From Adiantum capillus-veneris (lineage: Eukaryota; Streptophyta; Polypodiopsida; Polypodiales; Pteridaceae): DNA of 64,000 nucleotides. Below the pieces are notes generated by a model that saw only the letters and a program-made list of their open reading frames with translations, was not told where the DNA came from and made no database searches. The position numbers were made by a program, and so were the translations under genes. The stretch spans positions 58,424,119-58,488,118 of the forward strand of contig CM043952.1 in assembly GCA_014529385.2 (NCBI GenBank), in the 5' to 3' direction. Shown here piece by piece: positions 56,093-64,000 of this stretch (position 1 is the first letter of the stretch; every line of letters starts with the position of its first letter).

Positions 56093-57604
56093 TTTCATTA
56101 AGCCTTTCTGGGCCAAAGAGAAACACTATACGTTGTTGAAAGTGTATTTTACGGCTAATCCATACGTTAATTCTAATAGATCGTGCAGAGTGAAAGCGAT
56201 AGAAATTATCATCATGTGGGTTATTCATCTAGGATAGTATGTGAGAAATGTAGATATGAGAGAAGTGAAGAGATGAGAAGTTTCCCTCCCAAACCCTATT
56301 CTTGCCCATAGGCAATAAGGATACTGCTGGGAGAGATGTACCTGTAGCAAAGAGAACCTAGAGAGTATGAATTACTAAGAGTGAAAGAGATAGATTTGGT
56401 TAAAGAGATGATATTAGATATATATATATATATGTTGGATTCGAGATGAAAAAGAAAACAACAAGAAATCAAGAAAACATCAATGTAGAACACATCTTAC
56501 TTGACAAACCCTTCGACACCATTATTGATGGAGGGAGAAGAAGAGGGGATAAGTCAACGTTGATTGATACGCCAAGTGCAAGACCTTCTTTGATTAGAGT
56601 TGATCTTCCAAAGATAGCATACAAGAATGGCTAGTCTTCCTCTAAGAAAGTGTAGGCTTGGGATTATGTTAATGGCTAAGTACAATTAGGCATTACTACT
56701 CACTCCCTCAAGAATTCCTCTCATCAATGGCTTGAATGCTTGAGTTCCCTTTTAAAGGAAGAAGAGGTCCCCTTTTATAGGTGAAGGGAACTCCCAAGGG
56801 TTTCCACAAGAAGAGAGGAGCTAGTGTGAATAGGAATTGGAAAAGTTAGAAATGAGCTGTCCCTACATGATGTGGGCAGACTGGGGTCCAGTATTTTGAT
56901 CATATCTCCTCAACCGTGGCTCCAAATAAAAAAGTAAAAATATGGGCAAAAACATCAGCTTATTAGCTACGATTGTTATTCTAAAATCATTTTCCAATTC
57001 GGATTGGAACCTTGTGTAAAAAATTCATCAAAATAGGGTCCATTTCTGGCAGCAAAAGTCTTCATGTGGTCCCCTTAGCCTAGACTTTCATTTGATTCCA
57101 AAGGACACCTCATGCCATATGAAAGCATGAAATTTCTCCTTGACAAAGTTTTGTAATCATGCTTGCAATAATGCATTAAAATAAGTGTATCTTTGAAATC
57201 ATGCCACCTAGTGTCCCACTAGGATATGATTCCCTCCTAGTAGCTATTTAAAAAGAAATATAAGAAAAATATAAAAAATACATAGAATATATATATATTG
57301 GAGTTTACCCTAGATATAGGATCTAGCTAGGGTGTGAGATGATAATGAGATAGTAGAAATAAAGAATCAATGCTTTTTGCCCCAAGTTAAAGAGGCGGAG
57401 CTATTGATGCTTTTCCCATAGTATTTTCTGATGGTAAAGTAAGAATAGGTTACCCTTGAGAAAAATAATAGGATGAGATAGAAGGCTTATTATTATGCTT
57501 AAATATACATATGTACATTATAGGAAAGATAATTATGTATCTAAAAAATTACAAGATAACTCTTGTAGCATGCGTTCCCACTATGTACGTGTCACAACAC
57601 GACA
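56093..57604 (-). repeat. Gy-I LTR of arm B, truncated
   Basis: Inverted match of 53664 to about 55170. It includes smORF1 up to residue 47 (56093-56228), cut by the junction. The TATA box is kept. Confidence 0.82.
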
Positions 57605-58540
57605 TCCACCCCCTCTAAACGTGCACATCCTCCGGCATGTGCCAACGTCATGGTAACTTGTGAAAGCAATTGTATCCCCTGTCATCCCATGACCTCCTCC
57701 AGGATCATATGGGTAACTCAAAAACTTGTATTGTACTAAGCATTGAGATTCTTCGCATCTTTTAATTCTTCTCGGATGAGAAGGAATTGTTATATACATC
57801 TGTCTCCAAAACATCTGTAACAAATGTCCATTATGCGCAAAATCTTCAAGACGTAGAGACATAAGTTCCTCATCCTCCTCTTCAAAAAAAACTTGCAGCC
57901 TTCCTGTTATATACTTGAATTTTTTTTGAAACTGCACTTCAACCTTCTCACCAACCTCTAAATCCATATGTACCTCTTTCGCATAGAAGTCTGAATCTGC
58001 ATCTTCATTCTCAAAAGAATCCTCTAGATAGCCTTTTTCAACATCGAGAGAAACCTCAGAAATATGCATGGTAAACATCTCATCAATTCTTTCACCTTTT
58101 ACCAAATACCTCTCCAGCTTTACATCATATATAAAACTTTGCATACCTCTCAAATATGTGTCTAATTCCCTTTCCAAATCATCCTGGTAGGTATGCTCCC
58201 GGTCACTTGTAACTGACTACTCAAAAATCTCCTTGGAGTTAGTCTCTCACACAATATCTTCACCCCTTCTTCCTTTTTGACCCATCGCTAAATTATCTTC
58301 AACTGAATCATGTCTCCACTCATCTAGGGAGAACCCTTCTTCATTACATGACTCTGGTGTCAGCATAGAGCTAGCATCCTCTTCTTGCTTCAAGGAATCA
58401 CCATGTATACCCTTCCTATCCATAGCAGATAGATGCTCACAAACCTGCTTGCAATTTATACCCCGTGACACAAGACCTAAATCCCTTTTATGCCTCAGAT
58501 ATTGTTTGCATACCAGCAGGCAACCGAATTTCTTAGAACC
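57605..58540 (-). pseudogene. Gy-I continuation of the gag frame (arm B)
   Basis: Inverted copy of 52731-53663; open pieces are 58247-58471 and 57581-58177 (the latter extends into the LTR). TAG and TGA stops are shared with arm A; a further TAG sits eleven bases from arm A's third stop but in a different codon. Confidence 0.6.
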
Positions 58541-59950
58541 CTATATAGTAGGCACTTTATGGCAAGCATCTTTATTTGCATCTTCACACTGATAAGAAAT
58601 ATCACCCCCATCACAGACCATATCCGAAGAGGTTTCTTGCTCTTCTACTCTATCCTCTAATGTCCCTTCAACCTGTATAGCATAACCAAACACTTTTCTA
58701 TCTTTGATTTGTGAATCTTGAAGATTCATAGCTTCATCCGCAGAACCCCAATCCTCATGCAGAGAATCTGCATCTGTCATTCCTTCCTCTACCATGGAAT
58801 TGTGAAATCTTGCTGTATCTAGCTCTAAATAAGGCACAATTTCATGAGTCATCTGCATCACATCTGCTACCCCATATATACAAGACATACATATTACTCT
58901 GTCAATGCACTCCTCTTCTTCCACCTCGTCTAGCTGAGGTACTTCACAATCCGTAATGCTACTATCAGAGCTATACTCACAAAGGAAGAGATTTTCAGTC
59001 GCCCCCTCTAAATTAGCACTTTCGCAGCTAGCAATATCCATTTGGGTAGTACCACATGGATCAAACTCGCGTAGGAAAGCATTGATAATGACTTCTTCAT
59101 CCTGGTATATGTCTTCAGCATAGGCATCCGGCTCTTCTAAACTTGGTAAAAGTTCCTGGATCTGCTCAAAAGTAGATTGTAGCACATCACTAATATAGCC
59201 GTCTTCCACCTGTTTTCCCTTCACATCCTCGCTCAAAACCATAGCATCCTCATCCTTGTATATACACTCATGTGCATCTTCAAACGAATCAAAAGGAGCG
59301 TCCAAATCATCTATCATAGCCGACGAGTTTGCATCATCCTCTAAGTCTCTTTGAGTTGTTTCAGGCGCTTGGATAGCATCATGAGAGTCATTATCTTGAG
59401 ATACAAAGGTTACATGACCCAAGCGTGCATAAATAGCTTCCACTATGTCTGCTTCATCTGCATACAATAAATTTGCATCTTGCAAAAGATATGCATCTAT
59501 TACTGCTTCTAAATTAGCCTGTATGGATGTGTTGACACTTGCTTGGCTTACAGGAGACACCAACTCTAGCTGGTCATATCCACTTCCACTCTGCTCCATC
59601 TCTTGGTCTTGATGTTCCAAGCATACCTGTGTTATAGCTGTAGAAAACTCACCCCAGTTGCTTGCATATACATTTGCATAGTCTTGAATTTGGTGCTTGA
59701 AATCATCACTCACAAGTTCAACAAATGCTGCAATCATCCAAGATTCTGGAATTGCTTGAAGCCTCATCTCTGTCACATAGTACTCAAGATATCCTTCTGG
59801 ATCATAGCCTTCGAATATATTAAGCTCATTATATACGGATTGCATAGCGCTTTCAATCGCTTTTTGAATCCGGTCTTCTTCTTCAAGCCATTTGCATCTG
59901 TCTGCAAGCTCTTTCATTTCAGCATATAGCTGCTCCACTTTGCTCGCCAT
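58541..59950 (-). CDS. Gy-I gag-like ORF, 469 aa (arm B)
   Basis: Same length as arm A. About 17 substitutions, 7 of them within residues 56-85. Same start context, 24 bp from the primer site. See arm A for domains. Confidence 0.65.
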   Translation of the reverse strand: MASKVEQLYAEMKELADRCKWLEEEDRIQKAIESAMQSVYNELNIFEGYDPEGYLEYYVTEMRLQAIPESWMIAAFVELVSDDFKHQIQDYANVYASNWGEFSTAITQVCLEHQDQEMEQSGSGYDQLELVSPVSQASVNTSIQANLEAVIDAYLLQDANLLYADEADIVEAIYARLGHVTFVSQDNDSHDAIQAPETTQRDLEDDANSSAMIDDLDAPFDSFEDAHECIYKDEDAMVLSEDVKGKQVEDGYISDVLQSTFEQIQELLPSLEEPDAYAEDIYQDEEVIINAFLREFDPCGTTQMDIASCESANLEGATENLFLCEYSSDSSITDCEVPQLDEVEEEECIDRVICMSCIYGVADVMQMTHEIVPYLELDTARFHNSMVEEGMTDADSLHEDWGSADEAMNLQDSQIKDRKVFGYAIQVEGTLEDRVEEQETSSDMVCDGGDISYQCEDANKDACHKVPTI

Positions 59951-59974
59951 CTTTATGTACTCTCACCCCAGCTT

Positions 59975-59993
59975 GTTCACGTCGGGTTCACCA
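59975..59993 (-). other. Primer-binding site of Gy-I, arm B
   Basis: Minus strand TGGTGAACCCGACGTGAAC, followed on the plus strand by the LTR-end remnant 60000-60045. Confidence 0.6.
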
Positions 59994-60046
59994 AAAATAT
60001 GTCGAGAACTTTGCGGTCTTGCCAGGAAAGCTCCGGGCTTATGGCT

Positions 60047-60298
60047 TATATGCATATTTAAGTATAATAATAAGCCTTCTATCTCATCCTATTATTTTTC
60101 TCAAGGGTAACCTATTCTTACTTTACCATCAGAAAATACTATGGGAAAAGCATCAATAGCTCTGCCTCTTTAACTTGGGGCAAAAAGCATTGATTCTTTA
60201 TTTCTACTATCTCATTATCATCTCACACCCTAGCTAGATCCTATATCTAGGGTAAACTCCAATATATATATATTCTATGTATTTTTTATATTTTTCTT
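60047..60298 (+). repeat. Internal Gy-I LTR fragment in plus orientation
   Basis: Direct copy of 53753-54007 (and inverted relative to 57285-57530), sandwiched between the LTR-end remnant of arm B and the truncated Gy-J integrase. It is a third rearrangement joint. Confidence 0.85.
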
Positions 60299-61834
60299 AG
60301 GTCTTCTCTCTAGATGCCTTATACGTAGTGCAAGGAGCTCTTCCCTACTAAGCCCCTCTTGCCAAGGTAGTACATTCCATGTGGGAATTGTATCCTCAAT
60401 CGGCATCACTGGATTTTGACCATGCATTAGCTCCGTAGGCATGTAGCCAGTTACTGAGCTATGTGTTGTTCGATCAGCCCATAAAGCATATGGTAACAAT
60501 TTTTGCCACTCACCAACTCTTCCTTCGCAAGCCTTGGCCAAAGCTTTGATGATAGGAGGATGCCCTCTTTCACTCTTTCCATTGCCTTCAGGGTTGTAAG
60601 CTGTAGTAAGAGAAAGCTTGATCCCTAATCTAGAAAAGAACTCCCTTGCTTCTTCAGCATCCAGTTCACCTCGATCTGCAGTGATTTTTCCCACACAACC
60701 ACAACGGCAAATCACCTCATCAAGAAGGAATTTGCACACAGCTTCTGTGGTCTTAGCTCTTAATGCTCTTCCTTCAACCTGGTTAGTTAGGTCCTCTCGT
60801 GCAAGAACCAAGTATCTCATCTGCCAGAGTCCTAAAGGCATCGTGACTAGATCCACAACCCATTTATAGTGCATGGCTAGTGGATATGTAGGGTGCAATC
60901 CATCACAATGTCGAACATTTGAATACATTTGACAAGTTACACATGACTCTACAAACTGAGATACATCTTTATACATACCCTTCCACCAGTATTTTTCTTT
61001 CAACTTGGAGAAGGTTGCCCACACACCCCTGTGTCCAGCCCATAGACTCTCATGAAACTCTTTCATGAGCTTTACTTGAGTCTCTTTTTTACATATAACC
61101 CGTTGTGGTGTAGCACCCTTTTGTTTAGGATGCTTCCACAAGTAACCATCCCTTAGAAAGTACGCATATGCTTTCCTGCGTATCCTCTTGAATTCTTGTT
61201 CAGACCAATCATCCTGTTTTGTTAGAGTACTCAAGTACCTTCCAATAGAAAGCCAATCACCTTCATAAAGATCTTTCAAGAACAATTCAAGTGAATTAGT
61301 CATGCAGACATTGTTACCTTTGACATGAGAGATAGAATAGAATTTTGTGCCTACATCATCTCCCTCATCAATCATTTGTGACTCATCTTCATACCTTGCC
61401 CTTGATAGCATATCTGCCACTGCATTGTCTTTATCTGCAATGTGATTAAACTCGGGATTTAAGGACTTAATGTAGGCAATCCACCGCAACATAGCAATGT
61501 CTGGTGTTGAGCAGCTTGTAATCATCCCAAGAAGTGGTAGACAATCTGTTTCTACAACCACACATGCACCAATTAGGTACTCTTTCCCACTTTTCAAGGT
61601 TGTAACCATACCCCATAACTCTCTCTTTATCTGTGGATAGTTTCTTTGGCGAGCACTTAGTACCTTTGCTCCAAATCTTACCACATACCTGTGTCCTTCT
61701 TTGTCATCTTGCCCTATTGCCCATCCAATCCCTGTAGGACTGGTATCTACTGTCACAATCACTGGCCTTTGACACTCATAGTCTACCTTTCTCAAAGTCG
61801 TTGCTGACTGGAGTAACTCCTTTAGCTTTTTCAT
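60299..61834 (-). pseudogene. Gy-J RNase H and integrase
   Basis: Starts after a one-base frameshift in an A-run near 61852. RNase H: TVDTSPTGIGWAIG, ELWGM, VVETDCLPLLG; tether DNAVADMLSRARY. Integrase: zinc finger (HESLWAGHRG ... CVTCQ), core with Asp in WVVDLVTMPLG, Asp in ITADRGELD and Glu in NGKSERGHPP, then WADRTTHSSVTGYMP. The triad is complete. The last six codons before the stop come from Gy-I LTR DNA, so the C-terminal domain is missing. Confidence 0.88.
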
Positions 61835-61859
61835 GGATTTTACATGTGCTTCTGTCCAT

Positions 61860-63191
61860 TTAAACTTTTAATTTCTTTCTAAGCAGCTGATAAAGAGGAT
61901 CAGCTACATGTGCATAATGTGGAATCCAAATAACATAGAAGACACATGCTCCCAGAAACCTTCTAACCTCGGTGATGCTAGTGCATGTTTCTTTCATTCT
62001 TTGGATGGCATCTACCTTTGATGGACAAGGTTTCCTACCATATGGTCCGCACATCTGCCCCACAATGAGCACTTCTTTGACACCAAACATAGACTTTTTC
62101 CCTGACAATCTAAGATTCACTTCTTCCAATCTAAACAAAATTTTATCACAATCATTTATGTGATTTACCACAAACCTGCGACATCCCTTGAGATCCAAAG
62201 CTTCATCTTTGTCACTTTCTTCACATCCTTTGATAGGCAAATCATCAATGAAAGGCATTGTGATTTGAGGAATAAAGTCACGTAAGACCTTATTCATCCC
62301 ATTCATCATATGTGCAACCGATTTGGTTGCTCCCTGTGGCAAGGTACACATCCTTACCAAACCCAAAGGTATCCTCATGGTTGTCAAGTCTCTGCTTTCG
62401 ATTGCAAGTTGAAATTGATCATACCCTGAGTAGAGATCCCCCATTGAGTAGATTGCCCTCCCTGCAAACGCCTCTACAAATTCATCCACAATTGGACCTG
62501 TACCTACATTTCTAATTGTCACCTTGTTCACTGGTTGCATATCTTGGATGAAGCGTAGAGAACCATTCTTCTTTGGAACTGTGAACCACCTGTTTGAGTA
62601 TGGAGCACAAGAAGGCCCCAAGATTCCCATTTTGATTTTCTCATTCAGTAGCTCTACTAACTTTGGCAAATGAGCCTTTGGAACCGGAATAGGCTGCAGA
62701 TTCCAAGGCACATGAGGTATTGTGAAAATTACCATAGGAGCTACAATATAAGGATCAACACATCCTATCTCATGTGGATCAAATGCAAAAGCCTTACCAT
62801 GCTTTGAAAGCATTTCTTTGAAGCACTTTGTCTCCTCCTGTGTTAGAAACTCCTTGCAACCAATCTGCAACTCTTGAAAGGACTCCTTTGTGAAGGTATG
62901 CCCGATCTTTTTAGGATTCCGCAAACTTGGTTGTAAAGAAGCCTGTTCAATCTTTTCCTTGTTGTTGGGTGGTAAGGGTGAAGCTACTGGTTTCACCTTC
63001 TTTGCTACACTCTTGTATTTAGTTTGAACGTGGACTTCTGGGCCAACTGTTTGGCTTTCTTTAAAGGCTTCTATTACTTGATACATTTCCATAGAGCAAA
63101 CTTCCACAACTTCATTTTTAAGATGCAAACTAGACCTCATTATCGCATCAAGCTCACCCATAGTATCTACAAAAGAAACTTGTTCACACAA
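61860..63191 (-). pseudogene. Gy-J reverse transcriptase region
   Basis: 443 open codons. Residues 1-110 are a linker; RT follows with RWFTVPKKNGSLRFIQDM, SMGDLYSGYDQF (first Asp), LPQGATKSVA and PFIDDLPIKG (about 62241-62252). The sequence ends in RRFLGACVFYVIWIP and LLRKKLKV-stop, where a single-base frameshift separates it from RNase H. No protease is seen upstream; the inverted-repeat junction at about 63196 removes it. The first Met is internal, not a true start. Confidence 0.88.
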
Positions 63192-63247
63192 ACCTGCAGT
63201 GGTACAGAAAGAAAAAGGGTTTCGCCTGATCCAAAAATAGGTGAAGC

Positions 63248-64000
63248 ATTTTCAACGAGCTCCTTGGTAACAAAGAATGGATCAGTATGTTTTACAAAAC
63301 TTATAGATTTGAAGAGATGTGAGAAGCAATATGTGCATAATGTAGAGATAGACATGAAAAAGAGTGGGTTGCTAGAGCCTACTGAAAATGTTTTGGGTTT
63401 GTGTGAACAAGTTTCTTTTGTAGATACTATGGGTGAGCTTGATGCTATAATGAGGTCTAGTTTGCATCTTGAAAATGAAGTTGTGGAAGTTTGCTCTATG
63501 GAAATGTATCAAGTAATAGAAGCCTTTAAAGAAAGCCAAACAGTAGGCCCAGAAGTCCATGTTGAAACTAAATACAAGAGTGTAGCAAAGAAGGTGAAAC
63601 CAGTAGCTTCACCCTTACCACCCAACAACAGGGAAAAGATGGAACAGGCTTCTTTACAACCAAGTTTGCGGGATCCTAAAAAGATCGGGCATACCTTCAC
63701 AAAGGAGTCTTTTCAAGAGTTGCAGATTGGTTGCGAGGAGTTTCTAACACAGGAGGAGACAAAGTGCTTCAAAGAAATGCTTTCAAAGCATGGTAAGGCT
63801 TTTGCATTTGAGCCACATGAGATAGGATGTGTTGATCCTTATATTGTAGCTCCTATGGTAATTTTCACAATACCTCATGTGCCTTGGAATCTGCGGCCTA
63901 TTCCGGTTCCAAAGGCTCATTTGCCAAAGTTAGTAGAGCTACTGAATGAGAAAATCAAAATGGGAATCTTGGAGCCTTCTTGTGCTCCATACTCAAACAG
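63248..64000 (+). pseudogene. Gy-J second copy, pre-RT and RT start, runs off the edge
   Basis: Open frame on the plus strand from at least 63248 to 64000. 63396-64000 mirrors 63196-62592 with about nine amino-acid differences, mostly changes of charge. It extends the known sequence upstream of the junction by about 50 codons (KIGEAFSTSSLVTK, CFTKLIDLKRCEKQ). It retains the more usual GILEPS before the RT fingers where the other copy has GILGPS. Confidence 0.85.

Larger units (their letters stand above)
50448..60298. mobile_element. Gy-I: non-autonomous gypsy-like element as an inverted repeat
   Basis: Arm A (about 51243-55170) and arm B (about 56093-60045, inverted) share LTR, primer site and gag; the two 469-codon ORFs differ at about 17 residues. 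LTR model: TGTCG at 53664 to CGACA at 55669, about 2.0 kb, with 5-bp inverted ends, a polypurine tract before it and a primer site after the 5' remnant. The interior is only 2.4 kb and has no protease, RT or integrase, so the element needs a helper. A 0.9-kb spacer with a partial LTR duplication separates the arms. Confidence 0.85.
60299..64000 (-). mobile_element. Gy-J: unusual Ty3/gypsy pol, truncated and palindromic
   Basis: Minus-strand RT, RNase H and integrase (63191-60299), truncated in the integrase C-terminal region. From 63396 to the right edge lies an inverted copy of 62592-63196. The RT active-site context FIDDLPIKG and following VLIVGQ-x-C and GRKP landmarks differ from the other gypsy elements here and resemble a lineage I know mainly from basidiomycete fungi. 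Confidence 0.8.

Noticed and set aside
60047-60298. A separate small element between Gy-I and Gy-J
   Set aside because: It is a piece of the Gy-I LTR (53753-54007) in direct orientation.

Overview
This window is plant nuclear DNA built almost entirely of nested, broken and rearranged LTR retrotransposons. I found no convincing host gene, tRNA, rRNA or CRISPR array. The signs of a land plant are: a Ty3/gypsy chromovirus with a C-terminal chromodomain and an initiator-tRNA-Met primer-binding site; a Tat-like gypsy element with two RNase H domains; a Ty1/copia element with a tRNA-iMet primer site; and in-frame stops in most coding regions. The species cannot be named. The unusual gypsy lineages would fit a large non-flowering-plant genome (for example a fern or lycophyte), but that is a low-confidence guess.

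Layout, with labels used throughout. Gy-A (1-4753, minus): 5' half of a gypsy element (start of RT, protease, gag, leader ORFs, primer site, 5' LTR), cut by the left edge. Gy-B (4755-5806 continuing at 22947-about 30100, plus): an old gypsy element with integrase, a retropepsin-like domain after the integrase, a long non-coding gap, a large third ORF and an LTR. Gy-C (5807-22946, minus): a chromovirus inserted into Gy-B with a GTACA target duplication; its LTRs are about 2.7 kb. Gy-C itself received a solo LTR, Gy-D (10957-12430, duplication CCGTC, inside RT), and a fragment, Gy-E (16059-22050, inside its 5' LTR). Gy-E is a relative of Gy-B with the same integrase-then-protease order. 30101-32939 is unassigned. 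Co-F (32945-38116, minus) is a full-length copia element with 225-bp LTRs and AAAAT duplications, beside an older LTR relic (38455-38794). Gy-G (38795-39880) is a decayed integrase region. 39958-41552 holds microsatellites around a degenerate GGTACT-rich minisatellite. Gy-H (41880-50447, plus) is a Tat-like element. Gy-I (50448-60298) is a gag-only element arranged as an inverted repeat with arms of about 3.9 kb. Gy-J (60299-64000) is an unusual gypsy pol with a second, head-to-head copy starting at the right edge.

Two observations look most like undescribed biology. First, a family of tiny ORFs (three of exactly 72 aa that align without gaps, plus a 70-aa paralogue) lies upstream of gag in three different gypsy elements (Gy-A, Gy-H, Gy-I); in Gy-I two of them overlap by ATGA. 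Second, Gy-B and Gy-E both carry a retropepsin-like domain downstream of the integrase, followed by a conserved W-rich tail, a non-coding gap with repeated short palindromes, and a third ORF. All reading was done by eye; identities are counts by eye, and no database search was run.
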